From the NCBI GenBank assembly GCA_007692755.1, contig REBL01000145.1:1-64000 (forward strand): 64,000 bases of DNA, given 5' to 3'. Positions 46,484-56,020 of this stretch are shown piece after piece. The position numbers and the translations under genes were made by a program. Positions within the stretch are counted from its first letter, which is position 1. The number at the start of each line of letters is the position of its first letter. The notes below the pieces were generated by a model. The model had not been told where the DNA came from. It did no database searches and saw only the letters and a program-made list of their open reading frames with translations. This stretch comes from Nodularia sp. (in: cyanobacteria). Its GTDB lineage: Bacteria > Cyanobacteriota > Cyanobacteriia > Cyanobacteriales > Nostocaceae.

Positions 46484-46599
46484 ATTATATAAAACCAACT
46501 AATTATGAATACGAGGAATTTGAAGATTTCCAGCGGCGAGTTAAAGTTTTGGTGAAGTTGCGTCAGCGTCAACATAGCTGAGGAAAACCAGCAAATTAA

Positions 46600-47373
46600 C
46601 TAAAATCTATCTTTCATTCCCCGTAAACGAGCAAAATTCTGTACTGGATCACTACTTTTGGTTACTAACTGTAATGAAGGTTGTTCCCAACGTAAAAACG
46701 GATTAGTGAGCTTTTCCACACCCAAAAATGAGGGAACAGTGGCTTCTTGGCGACTACGGGAGTTCTTTACTTCTTCGTAGCGCCTTTGTAAGTCGGTATT
46801 ATCGCTATCTACAGTCAGGGCAAATTGCAGATTCTTTAAGGTGTATTCATGGGCGCACCAAACACGGGTATTATCTGGGAGAGAGCGTATTTTACTCAAT
46901 GATTCCACCATCTGCGTCGGTGTGCCTTCAAATAAGCGTCCACAACCGCCAGCAAATAGGGTATCACCACAGAATAGTTCTCCAGCTTCACTAAATGTTA
47001 CAGGAGGAAAGTAATAGGCGATATGAGCGCGAGTATGACCAGGAATGAAGAAAACTTCAGCAGTGCGATCGCCAAATTGGACGCGATCGCCTGCTTGCAG
47101 AAATACCTGTTGTCCCGGAATTCTCCCTCGATCCTCGGCTCCGGCATATACTGTCAAATTGGGGAAATGTTGGATTAACTGTTTGTTTCCACCCACATGG
47201 TCATTATGGTGATGAGTGTTAAAAATGGCTACCAACTCAGCTTTGAGTTCTGCCAGTTTCTTCAATATTGGTTCAGCCTCTGCGGGGTCTACAACGGCAG
47301 CAATATTTTTTACGCTATCATGCAGCAAGAATATATAGTTGTCTGAGAGTGCCTCAAGACGGATTACCTGCAT
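46600..47373 (-). CDS. gloB: Hydroxyacylglutathione hydrolase (glyoxalase II)
   Basis: This metallo-beta-lactamase-fold enzyme of 257 residues hydrolyses S-lactoylglutathione to lactate and glutathione in methylglyoxal detoxification. The metal motif [17 protein letters not shown] is near residue 52, followed by [15 protein letters not shown] and [20 protein letters not shown]. The last residues [11 protein letters not shown] are typical of bacterial Glo[16 protein letters not shown] is the usual start, so ATG at 47373 was chosen; ATG at 47394 is also open. It is divergent from the next glycan gene. Confidence 0.92.
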   Translation of the reverse strand: MQVIRLEALSDNYIFLLHDSVKNIAAVVDPAEAEPILKKLAELKAELVAIFNTHHHNDHVGGNKQLIQHFPNLTVYAGAEDRGRIPGQQVFLQAGDRVQFGDRTAEVFFIPGHTRAHIAYYFPPVTFSEAGELFCGDTLFAGGCGRLFEGTPTQMVESLSKIRSLPDNTRVWCAHEYTLKNLQFALTVDSDNTDLQRRYEEVKNSRSRQEATVPSFLGVEKLTNPFLRWEQPSLQLVTKSSDPVQNFARLRGMKDRF

Positions 47374-47532
47374 TTCCTCTTTCTCTCTCATCATGTGTTT
47401 TCCCTATGCTCGTAGCCAGTCAGTCGCTGAACTACTTGCACAAATTTACGAAACTGTCTATATTTTGTTTATTATAGCTGTCATATTTAATAAATAATGG
47501 TATTATACAACCGTACTAATACTTAATTATTA

Positions 47533-47631
47533 CTAAAACGGATCAAAATCGAAATTACTACTCACTAAGATTTCATTAGGAGAAACTGTAACTTCAAAGT
47601 CGAATTTATTGTGTAATTTTTTAGCAAAAAA
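47533..47631 (-). pseudogene. Short coding-like remnant beside a hairpin
   Basis: The minus strand reads 32 codons ending in TAG (including KFDFEVTVSPNEILVSSNFD) after an in-frame TAA and with no start codon. The composition is strikingly protein-like. A perfect hairpin, GTAATTTTTT-AGC-AAAAAATTAC (47613-47635), overlaps its beginning. It may be a gene remnant in the 342-base divergent gap; the parent family is not recognised. Confidence 0.3.
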
Positions 47632-47736
47632 TTACAATAACCGCTATGTAGAACACTTAATGTTTTCGCTTATAATCTTAGCTTACAGCCAAATCACTGC
47701 TATTTTCTAGTAAATAACAACAAAAGCAAAATTATT

Positions 47737-48942
47737 GTGAGTTTACAGCAAAGCAAAACTCAATTAAAAGTTTCAATACTAGTCAGCGATCTATCGAGCG
47801 CTGGAGCTGGGAGATGGGGAGGTGGAGGGGTACGTTCATTTTTGCTAGCTCAAGCACTCCAAAAACTTCAGTATCAAGTAGAAATTGTCGGATTTGTTTT
47901 TGGAGACCAACCAGCCGTAATTCCTCAATCGGAAATCCCAGTTAGTCATGTGATGGGCTATAACTATCCGCAATTTATAAAATCAGCTTCTCAAGTTCTC
48001 AGAAAACTTGACGGTGATATTATTTATGCGATGAGACCTAAGCCTACAACCTTCGGTATATCTATGCTCAAAAAATTAAAAACTCATCGACCAATTATCT
48101 TAGATATAGATGACTGGGAAATGAGTTGGCATGGGGGCGAAAAATGGCAGTATCGTCCTTCCCCAAAACAGGTTTTACGAGATATTTTTAAAACAAATGG
48201 TGCTTTGAGACATCCAGATCATCCACTTTATTTAAAATTGGTTGAAGGCATGACAAAAAATGCTGATGCTATTACAATTCATACCCAATTTTTAAAAGAG
48301 CGATTTGGCGGTGTTTATTTGCCCAACGGAAAAGATACTCATCTGTTTAATCCAGATCAGTATAATGCTGAAGAAAGTAGAGCGCGTTATGGGCTTTCTG
48401 GATATCGGATTTTAATGTTTCCTGGTGCGCCAAGGCCATACAAAGGAGTTGAAGATGTCTTAATGGCTTTGGAACAGCTCAATGAGCCTGATTTAAGGTT
48501 AGTAATTGTAGGTGGTAGTCCTTATGATGATTATGATGCTCAACTTATGGAAAAGTGGGGGCGTTGGATAATCAAGTTACCGAAATATCCATCTACAGAA
48601 ATGCCTCAAATTGTGGCAGCAGCACACGTTATTGTGGTTCCTCAGCGAAATACCCCAGCCGCATTGGCTCAATTTCCGCTGAAATTAACCGATGGCATGG
48701 CTATGGCGAAACCTGTTTTGGCAACAAGGGTAGGAGATATTCCCGAAATTATCGGCGAAACAGGTTATTTAGTTGATTCTAGTTGTCCAGAACAAATAGC
48801 TGAAAAGATTCAATGGATATTTCAAAATTTAGATGAAGCAAAGGCAAAAGGCCAGATGGCTAGAGAAAGATGTGTTAAATATTATAGTGTTGATACTATG
48901 GCATCGACACTATCTCAAATTCTTGCTCAACTAGAGAAATAA
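47737..48942 (+). CDS. Glycosyltransferase family 4
   Basis: This is a 401-residue GT-B enzyme of the second glycan locus. Near the start it has a glycine-rich loop, GAGRWGGGGVRSFLLAQALQ. An acceptor-side stretch, PIILDIDDWEMSWHGGEKWQ, is near 110, and the donor site with LKLTDGMAMAKPVLATRVGD lies near 308. The spacing of the E-x7-E equivalent is altered (a D replaces the first E), which is seen in some GT4 members. Start GTG at 47737. Donor and acceptor are unknown. Confidence 0.8.
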   Translation: MSLQQSKTQLKVSILVSDLSSAGAGRWGGGGVRSFLLAQALQKLQYQVEIVGFVFGDQPAVIPQSEIPVSHVMGYNYPQFIKSASQVLRKLDGDIIYAMRPKPTTFGISMLKKLKTHRPIILDIDDWEMSWHGGEKWQYRPSPKQVLRDIFKTNGALRHPDHPLYLKLVEGMTKNADAITIHTQFLKERFGGVYLPNGKDTHLFNPDQYNAEESRARYGLSGYRILMFPGAPRPYKGVEDVLMALEQLNEPDLRLVIVGGSPYDDYDAQLMEKWGRWIIKLPKYPSTEMPQIVAAAHVIVVPQRNTPAALAQFPLKLTDGMAMAKPVLATRVGDIPEIIGETGYLVDSSCPEQIAEKIQWIFQNLDEAKAKGQMARERCVKYYSVDTMASTLSQILAQLEK

Positions 48943-49032
48943 ATGTAAGCAAAATTATGTAATGTTAAATTAGTCTAATAACAATCGAAACTTAATTCAA
49001 CTCCAACTACCAAGATTCCTGAGAAATAATTG

Positions 49033-51276
49033 ATGTCTACTCTTAATCAACTGGTAAAATTCACTAAGCCTTACCCAGGTAGAATATGTTTAACAATATT
49101 CTTGGGATTTTCTGGAGCTTTATTTAATGGCATCAGTACAACCATGATTGTGCCAATAGTTTTAAAAATAGTCGGGCAAGAAATCGATTTAACTAATGCC
49201 CCTACTATTATTAGAGCTATTTTGTCACCATTTGATAATTTTCCTGAAAGTTATCAAATGGCAATGATGGCAGCAAGCATTATAGTAATAATTTTTTTGA
49301 AAAACCTATCTAGCTATGCTAGTAGTCTGGCATCTAGTTCTGTATCTCGAAGACTTACTTCAGATATGCGGAGGGCGGGTGTGGAATTATTATTAGAAGT
49401 TGACATTAATTATTATACCAAGATGAAACTTGGTGATTTAATGAATCGTCTGAATATAGAGATTTCACGTGCTGCTATTTCGGTAAGTAATCTAATTAAA
49501 TTAATTATACTTGCCATTACAATTTTAGTTTTTATTTTTATTTTGTTGTCAATTTCCTGGGAATTAACTATTATTTCCACAGCTTTACTAGTTTGTGTCA
49601 CCTTAGTAAATCAGTTTGCCATTAGTCGTTCTAAATATTTTGGTAAGCTGTTGACCGAAATGTCGAAAAAGCTGACCAATAATTTAATTGAAACTTTGAG
49701 TGGAATTCGCTTAGTCAAAGCAACTGCTAATGAAGACTTAACATATAGAAAAATTGATGAATTAATTCAGGCTCGTGAAACAGCCGAATTTCAATCTCAG
49801 GTTAACTCCAATATCATTGCACCAATGAGTGAAGTTACCGGATTGATATCTTTAATTTTGATCGTATTTATCGGACGAACATTATTTACTAATCAAATTG
49901 CTTCGCTTTCGGCAGTGCTACTCACATATTTATTAGTATTGCTGCGGCTGCTACCTGTTGTGTCACAGTTAAATACTCTTCGCAGTAGCTTTGCTAATAA
50001 CTCAGCCAGTGTGGATATGGTGGCTGATTTTTTACAGCGGCAGAATAAACCATTAATGGTTAACGGCAGTTTAGCTTACACAGGATTACAGAAGGGAGTA
50101 TATTTCAATCACATATCTTTTGCATATCCTAATCATGATCAGTTAGTGCTGAAAGATGTGGATTTAGAATTACCACGAGGCACTACTTTAGCCTTGGTAG
50201 GCAGTTCTGGTGCAGGTAAATCAACCCTCGCAGAACTATTGCCAAGATTTTATGACCCTGTATCAGGCTATATTGCTATTGATGGGGTTGATATTCGTGA
50301 ATTTGATATCAAAACACTGCGTAGAGCAATGGGTATCGTTAGTCAAGATACCTTTCTTTTTAATGAATCGGTCAAATATAACATCGCCTATGGAAAACCC
50401 GGCGCTAGTGAAGCAGAAGTGATTACAGCTAGCAAACGAGCAAATGCCTATGAATTCATTACCAAATTACCCCAGGGATTTGACACGATAGTTGGCGATC
50501 GCGGTGTCATGTTATCTGGTGGACAACGCCAGCGTCTAGCTATAGCCAGGGCTTTACTGCAAGATCCAGAAATTCTGATTTTAGATGAAGCTACCTCAGC
50601 ATTAGATACTGTTTCGGAACGTTTAGTGCAAGCAGCAATAGATGATTTAAGCCGCGATCGCACAACCTTAGTCATTGCCCACCGCCTTTCCACCGTCCAA
50701 CAAGCCCATCAAATTGCCGTATTCGATCAAGGACGTGTAGTAGAACTGGGAAACCATAATCAACTTTTACAGAAAAATGGCTACTATTCACGCCTCTATA
50801 CAATGCAATTTGGTGAGCAGCTAGAACCTTCTCAACCATCTCCTCAAATTTTTATACGGATTTCTTATGAAATTCGCACATGTCTAAATTCTATTATTGG
50901 TTGTCTGAGATTATTAGCTGATGGCATGGTCGATGACACCACAGAACGCCAAGAATTATTGAACGAATCTTACAAATCAACATTGAGAATTATTACAAAC
51001 ATTGAAATTTTCCAGGAGACTATTAAGCTACAAAATAGCTGGCAATCAACGCCATTTATTAGCAAAAATCATAAACTGAATGAGCATGATCAAAACTTAA
51101 GACAAATATTTGACGAACTTCAAAGAAAACTCGACAATATGATCAAATCCCTAGTTTTACTTGCAGATGATTTAGTAGATAATGCCAAAGAAGAAGATCA
51201 AATAATTTCTGAAGCCTATCATTTAGCTGTTAACTTACTTGATAAAGTAGAGACGTTAGAAAAAATCAAAGTATGA
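49033..51276 (+). CDS. ABC exporter with two C-terminal degenerate HisKA-like hairpins
   Basis: This 747-residue protein is a half-exporter: membrane domain (residues 1-320), then ATPase with Walker A VGSSGAGKSTLAELL near 398, signature LSGGQRQRLAIARALL near 498 and Walker B ILILDEATSALDT. Such MsbA-like exporters move lipid-linked glycans or lipids. After the ATPase a further 150 residues form two related hairpins: FIRISYEIRTCLNSIIGCLR (near 608) and IFDELQRKLDNMIKSLVLLA (near 698). The first resembles the HisKA phosphoacceptor helix SHELRTPLNSIIG, but histidine is tyrosine and proline is cysteine. ATG at 49033 is preferred over TTG at 49030. Confidence 0.85.
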   Translation: MSTLNQLVKFTKPYPGRICLTIFLGFSGALFNGISTTMIVPIVLKIVGQEIDLTNAPTIIRAILSPFDNFPESYQMAMMAASIIVIIFLKNLSSYASSLASSSVSRRLTSDMRRAGVELLLEVDINYYTKMKLGDLMNRLNIEISRAAISVSNLIKLIILAITILVFIFILLSISWELTIISTALLVCVTLVNQFAISRSKYFGKLLTEMSKKLTNNLIETLSGIRLVKATANEDLTYRKIDELIQARETAEFQSQVNSNIIAPMSEVTGLISLILIVFIGRTLFTNQIASLSAVLLTYLLVLLRLLPVVSQLNTLRSSFANNSASVDMVADFLQRQNKPLMVNGSLAYTGLQKGVYFNHISFAYPNHDQLVLKDVDLELPRGTTLALVGSSGAGKSTLAELLPRFYDPVSGYIAIDGVDIREFDIKTLRRAMGIVSQDTFLFNESVKYNIAYGKPGASEAEVITASKRANAYEFITKLPQGFDTIVGDRGVMLSGGQRQRLAIARALLQDPEILILDEATSALDTVSERLVQAAIDDLSRDRTTLVIAHRLSTVQQAHQIAVFDQGRVVELGNHNQLLQKNGYYSRLYTMQFGEQLEPSQPSPQIFIRISYEIRTCLNSIIGCLRLLADGMVDDTTERQELLNESYKSTLRIITNIEIFQETIKLQNSWQSTPFISKNHKLNEHDQNLRQIFDELQRKLDNMIKSLVLLADDLVDNAKEEDQIISEAYHLAVNLLDKVETLEKIKV

Positions 51277-51376
51277 AGTATTCATGAATTCGGATTGAGA
51301 AAGTAGAAATAACATTGACGTTTAAGTCTGAGAATGGCTAAGATAAAACATCAGGGAAAATATTGAGTGATTAATT

Positions 51377-52492
51377 ATGCAAAAAATAGCTATCTTTTAC
51401 CCATATTTCATGGGTGGTGGTGCAGAAGCAGTGGGATTATGGATTATCCAAGCATTAAAAAATAAGTATAAAATAACATTATTTACTCTGGGCGAAGTTC
51501 ATCTTGAAAAAATCAATGCCATGTACGGCACAAGTATATCAGATACAGATATAGAGATTAAAACTATTCTCCCCAAAAATTTGGATATTCTTTGTTATTT
51601 AATGATGGTAAAAAATAAGAATATCCAAATTTTCTTCTTTCACCTTTTAATTCGGATTTTTAAACAAAATTGCCACGAATATGACCTAGTTATGTCTGCG
51701 TATAATGCTATGGATATGGGTCAAAAAGGAATTCAATATATACATTGGATCGAAGTTCTTGAGGGTAAACCTTTTCATAGAAAAATATCTGCTTTTTCTC
51801 AAGAACAGCTAATTCAAAATATCTCTGTTGCCAATTCTTACTTTGTTGCCGATAGGGTCAATAAGCACTATGGAATTAATGCTAATGTTGTGTATCCTCC
51901 TGTTGTTATAGACACACCTAATATTGCCTGGATTGACAAAGAATATGCCTTCATTTGCAGTGGCAGAATAGTAGAACCTAAAGAGCCTCATAGAGTCATC
52001 AAAATCCTCAAACAAGTGCGTGAGAAAGGCTTTGATATTAAGCTACATATCACAGGTGGAGGTGGTGGTATTTATGAATGGAAATATACTAATTTAGTCA
52101 AAAAGATGGTGCGAGAAAACTCATCTTGGATAACCTTACATGAAAATCTTCCTTATCAAGGATATGTTAAAATATTAGCTAATTGTAAGTACGGGATTCA
52201 CTATAAAAAAGAACCTTTTGGTATTTCTATTGCCGAAATGGTTAAAGCTGGTGCTATTCCTTTCGTGAGATCTGAAGGTGGACAGGTAGAAATTGTCGGT
52301 AAGAATAATGAAGAATTATTTTTTAAGACAGAAGCAGAAGCAGTAGAAAAAATTATTACTGTTTTAAGTAGTTCAGCCAAACAAACCGAAGTAATTGAAT
52401 CTTTGAATAACCAAAGAAAATTATTTTCTACCCAAAGATTTATGTCAGAAATAAATGATTTAGTTGCTTGTTACTTTGAAACACAAATTTAA
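51377..52492 (+). CDS. Glycosyltransferase family 4
   Basis: This is a 371-residue GT4 enzyme with the N-terminal loop IFYPYFMGGGAEAVGLWIIQ and the C-terminal donor site KKEPFGISIAEMVKAGAIPF near residue 278. The YPYFMGGGAE start and FGISIAEM resemble the ALG2/ALG11-type mannosyltransferases. It probably adds one sugar in the second glycan locus. The gap of 100 bases from the exporter gene suggests the same transcription unit or a close promoter. Confidence 0.83.
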   Translation: MQKIAIFYPYFMGGGAEAVGLWIIQALKNKYKITLFTLGEVHLEKINAMYGTSISDTDIEIKTILPKNLDILCYLMMVKNKNIQIFFFHLLIRIFKQNCHEYDLVMSAYNAMDMGQKGIQYIHWIEVLEGKPFHRKISAFSQEQLIQNISVANSYFVADRVNKHYGINANVVYPPVVIDTPNIAWIDKEYAFICSGRIVEPKEPHRVIKILKQVREKGFDIKLHITGGGGGIYEWKYTNLVKKMVRENSSWITLHENLPYQGYVKILANCKYGIHYKKEPFGISIAEMVKAGAIPFVRSEGGQVEIVGKNNEELFFKTEAEAVEKIITVLSSSAKQTEVIESLNNQRKLFSTQRFMSEINDLVACYFETQI

Positions 52493-52568
52493 CAACCCGT
52501 TTATAAGTAAACACTTCCAATATAGGTTGGAATGAATTAATATCTATGTCGTAAAATGACTAAAAATC

Positions 52569-53441
52569 ATGAAATCAATTATTAATTATCATGTTATTGA
52601 TTCTACAAATATAGGAGATCTGTTTTCAGCCCCCACGAAATATTTTAGTTTTCCTGGGTATACGGTCGAACAGGCTGATATCCGTACAATAAATGTTAAT
52701 GACATAAGGGACAAACATATTATTGTCGGTGGAGGTGGACTTTTATATAAACGATTTTTAAATTCCTTTGCAAAACTGATAGAGTCTAAAGCAAATACAA
52801 AATTAATTGCTTGGGGCATTGGTCAGCAGATTTATGGTAGTGGTTTTACAAATCAAGAATTACATAATTTTGACTATTCTCAATATTTGACCGATTTTGA
52901 CTTAGTTGGTATTCGGGATTGTAACTATAAAGATAATTGGGTAGCTTGCCCTAGTTGTATGCACCCAGCATTTGATAAAAAGCGGGAGATTAAACATGAA
53001 TTTGTAGTTTTTTCGCATAAAAAATTTCAAATAAAAATTGGGAATTTCCCCAATATGACCAATAATAATCAAAATATTGAGGTAATTTTGGATTTTTTGG
53101 GTTCAGGAGAAACTATATTGACCAGTTCATATCATGGAGCATATTGGGGAACACTGCTTGGTAGAAAAGTTTTATCTTTTCCATTTAGCAGCAAGTTCTA
53201 TACACTCAAACATCCTCCCGGAATTTTTCCTATTCAAAAGTGGATACAGCAGAAAATTAAATTATCGCTATTCAAGAAAACCTTGTTTGAGTACCGTTAT
53301 GAAAACAATTTTTTCTGTAATATTGATAATTGGCAAGATTATCTAAAAAACTGTAGAGTTTATCCTGAAAGTCTTGATGATAATCGTGAACGTAATCATT
53401 GGTACTACTCCCAGATATTGAATATTTTAGCTGAGACATGA
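52569..53441 (+). CDS. Polysaccharide pyruvyl transferase family protein
   Basis: This is a 290-residue member of the CsaB/WcaK-like pyruvyltransferase family. Motifs are DSTNIGDLFSAPTKYF near residue 11, HIIVGGGGLLYKRFLNS near 50, IAWGIGQQIYGSG near 79 and ILTSSYHGAYWGTLLGRKVL near 182, where the histidine-containing SSYHG is typical. It would attach a pyruvate ketal from PEP to a sugar of the exported glycan, adding negative charge. It lies 77 bases after the GT4 gene. Confidence 0.87.
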   Translation: MKSIINYHVIDSTNIGDLFSAPTKYFSFPGYTVEQADIRTINVNDIRDKHIIVGGGGLLYKRFLNSFAKLIESKANTKLIAWGIGQQIYGSGFTNQELHNFDYSQYLTDFDLVGIRDCNYKDNWVACPSCMHPAFDKKREIKHEFVVFSHKKFQIKIGNFPNMTNNNQNIEVILDFLGSGETILTSSYHGAYWGTLLGRKVLSFPFSSKFYTLKHPPGIFPIQKWIQQKIKLSLFKKTLFEYRYENNFFCNIDNWQDYLKNCRVYPESLDDNRERNHWYYSQILNILAET

Positions 53442-53573
53442 ACTTAATAGTAATTATATAGGAATCCGGTTTGATATCTGAAATTATTTACGTAGTCAGG
53501 CAAAAGGCAAAAGGCAAAAGGCAAGGCTCAAAATGCTTTCAGATGATTTAGGTGTACGGATTTTTTTTCATAA

Positions 53574-54059
53574 ATCAAATATGATGCCTATTATGAATCG
53601 TACTATTTGTTTTTTAGAAATTTTGATTTCAGTAAAGTTACCCAAGCCAAAGGTTCACCTAATTCAGTTGAAAAACTCATATTGACGCAAATGGAGATAA
53701 AAAATATTGGCATGATTAGTAGCTATCAAAATCTTGAAACAAGAGAAGGTTGGCTTTGGCAAAAAACTCCAAATCACTTTGGTATTTGGTATGTGAGTGA
53801 AAAATTCTAGGATTCTTTACTAGCATGGTGTTTGCCAATTTACTATGGTGGACCGGCTGCTGATAAATTATTACCCCCTGGTAGTTTTTTAAGGTTGCCA
53901 AGTCTAGATGAAAAGGGTATTGCCTACATCCAAGAAGTTACTTCTACTCCAGATGCCTGGTATGCTGCTAAAAGCGCTATAGCTGAAGCTCGTCAGGTGA
54001 TTCTGCACAAATTAAACTTACTCAATTGGCTATCAAATTTTGTAGAAAATCACAGGTAA
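53574..54059 (+). pseudogene. Broken GT10-type fucosyltransferase remnant
   Basis: After a stop at 53571 the frame runs without a good start to TAG at 53808-53810 and then continues in the same frame to TAA at 54057-54059. The two sides read YVSEKF, stop, DSLLAWCLPIYYGG, which is the donor-site block of GT10 alpha-1,3-fucosyltransferases (usually EKFWDALLxWCxPIYYG). The stop probably came from a TGG tryptophan codon. The N-terminal catalytic half is missing and the part before the block is divergent. The last 75 codons look intact. No active enzyme is expected unless the TAG is read through. Confidence 0.75.
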
Positions 54060-54063
54060 AACT

Positions 54064-55077
54064 ATGACAAATGGAATCTATACACTGGCAAATGATTATG
54101 TTTATAATCAACTTGTGGCGTTGCTGAATAGCATAGAAGCTAATGTTGGTCAGGATGTGCCAGTGTGTGTTATTGCTTACAACGACCAAGTGGATAGGGT
54201 TCGGGCTGAGGTAGCATCTAGAAAAAATGTCACTCTCTTAGAAAATCCGGAAATTTTTGCCGATTGGGAAGAGTTTTCTTATCAGGTATGGCAATCACAT
54301 AAAACGGCTATTCAACTTTGGCAAGCAAAAGGTATTAAGAAATTTTATCGGGTCGGAGAAAATCGCCGTTACTGTGCATTTGATCCTAGAAGTCAATTTG
54401 ATAAATTTATTTATCTGGATGCTGATACTTTAGTAATGCAGCCTCTAGACTTCGTGTTTGAGCAGTTAGATGATCATGATTTTGTTGTATATGATTTTCA
54501 GTATAAAGACCCGTCTCATATATTTAATTTATCATCTGATCGTCTCCTAGAATTATTTAGTAAGGAGCGAATCGAGTCCGAAATTTTTTGCTCAGGTTTT
54601 TATGCTTCCAAACGAGGAACATTTCCTCCTGAACAAAGAGATTGGTTGCTATCTCAATTAAGAAATGGAGATTCAGACGTTTTATATATGGCAGCTCCTA
54701 ATCAATCTGTGCTTAATTATATGAGGATGACAGCAAATGTATCTTTTTATAATTTTGCTCAAAACTTAGCAGATGATAAGGTGACTGGATGTTGTGTAAC
54801 TTCTCCACATTTTGAAAATGTCAACAATATTATTTATGATAAGGGTAATAAACTGACTTATCTACATTATATTGGTTTATCTTCCAAACTATTTAACAAA
54901 GTTTGTGAGGGAGAAAATATTGATTTTCCCTATCGGGATGTTTTCTTACATTATCGCTATCTGCATGAACCAGACAAGCGACCAAAATTTACAACTAAAG
55001 CCAAGGCTTATAACGCCCCTCCCAGTTTAGCGACAAAAGTTTTAAAAAAGTTAGGATTAACAGGTGGAGGTAAATAA
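54064..55077 (+). CDS. GT8-like glycosyltransferase, Npun_R2821/R2822-like
   Basis: This 337-residue protein resembles the Npun_R2821/Npun_R2822 type of Nostoc proteins. FDKFIYLDADTLVMQPLDFV (near residues 112-131) gives a DxD metal/nucleotide-sugar site, and SEIFCSGFYASKRG and LTYLHYIGLSSK follow, as in a GT-A fold. It probably adds one sugar. The gene follows the broken fucosyltransferase by four bases and is followed one base later by its paralogue. No signal peptide is seen. Confidence 0.78.
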   Translation: MTNGIYTLANDYVYNQLVALLNSIEANVGQDVPVCVIAYNDQVDRVRAEVASRKNVTLLENPEIFADWEEFSYQVWQSHKTAIQLWQAKGIKKFYRVGENRRYCAFDPRSQFDKFIYLDADTLVMQPLDFVFEQLDDHDFVVYDFQYKDPSHIFNLSSDRLLELFSKERIESEIFCSGFYASKRGTFPPEQRDWLLSQLRNGDSDVLYMAAPNQSVLNYMRMTANVSFYNFAQNLADDKVTGCCVTSPHFENVNNIIYDKGNKLTYLHYIGLSSKLFNKVCEGENIDFPYRDVFLHYRYLHEPDKRPKFTTKAKAYNAPPSLATKVLKKLGLTGGGK

Positions 55078-55078
55078 G

Positions 55079-56020
55079 ATGAGTCGCGGAATTTATATTA
55101 TTGCTAATGACAAGGTTTTGGATCAGGCGATCGCACTCCTAAATAGTATCAGATTGCATGACGCAGATACACCAATTATCATAATTCCTTATGATGATAA
55201 TTATCACCAAATAGCCGAGACACTTAAGCAACATTATGGAGTAAAAGTTTACGAAGACTTAGATTTCATTGACCGTCTAGCTGGAAAACTACATGAAACT
55301 TTCGGGGGCAAATTTTTTGCTCGTCCCAATCAATTCCGGAAGCAGGCTTGTTGGTTTGGTCCTTTTGATGAGTTTTTGTACATTGATACCGATATTGTCG
55401 TTTTTGAAAAGATTATTGATAATCTGAATTACTTGGCTGAATCAGATTTTATTTGTTGTGATTATCAACATTTAGGTGGAATTAAGAATGTTTTTAGTTC
55501 CCAGGTATTAGAAGATAAAATATTTACTGAAGCAGAAGTTAAAGGGATTTTTAACGGTGGTTTTTGGGGTTCCAAGAAAAACTTAGTCTCGGAAAACGAT
55601 TTATATGAAACTTTTGCCGAATGTGCAGCTCATCCAGAATATTTTGACTTTTCCGAAAAGACTTCTGATCAACCAATTATTAACTATATGTTGCTGAAGC
55701 GGATTCCACGTCGGTTTAATATAGTTCGCAGAGAAGGTAAAGCACCGGGAAATTGGGCGGGAACTCCACACTTTCAGTCCCAAGGCAATATTCTCTTTGA
55801 TCCTACAGTCAATCAACCACTACAATATCTACACTGGGCGGGGATTCGGATTCAACCCGGCTGTCCTTACTGGGAAACTTGGGAACACTACCGCAACCTA
55901 AATCCAGCGTTACCTGCGGCAAATATACCCGCACCTGTAGAAAAAAATCAGTTGCAAGGAACCCTCGATCAAGTGAAAAATCAGCTTCGTAAACTGAAAA
56001 AAGGCGTTTTCACCGATTAA
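55079..56020 (+). CDS. GT8-like glycosyltransferase, paralogue of the previous gene
   Basis: This 313-residue paralogue begins SRGIYIIANDKVLDQAIALL, parallel to NGIYTLANDYVYNQLVALL in its neighbour. The DxD site is in FDEFLYIDTDIVVFEKI near residue 100, and GIFNGGFWGSKKN and LQYLHWAGIRIQ match the neighbour's later motifs. ATG at 55079 lies one base after the previous stop, with GGTGGAGG inside the previous gene, so translation is coupled. A duplicated pair suggests two successive additions. It closes the second glycan locus. Confidence 0.78.
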   Translation: MSRGIYIIANDKVLDQAIALLNSIRLHDADTPIIIIPYDDNYHQIAETLKQHYGVKVYEDLDFIDRLAGKLHETFGGKFFARPNQFRKQACWFGPFDEFLYIDTDIVVFEKIIDNLNYLAESDFICCDYQHLGGIKNVFSSQVLEDKIFTEAEVKGIFNGGFWGSKKNLVSENDLYETFAECAAHPEYFDFSEKTSDQPIINYMLLKRIPRRFNIVRREGKAPGNWAGTPHFQSQGNILFDPTVNQPLQYLHWAGIRIQPGCPYWETWEHYRNLNPALPAANIPAPVEKNQLQGTLDQVKNQLRKLKKGVFTD

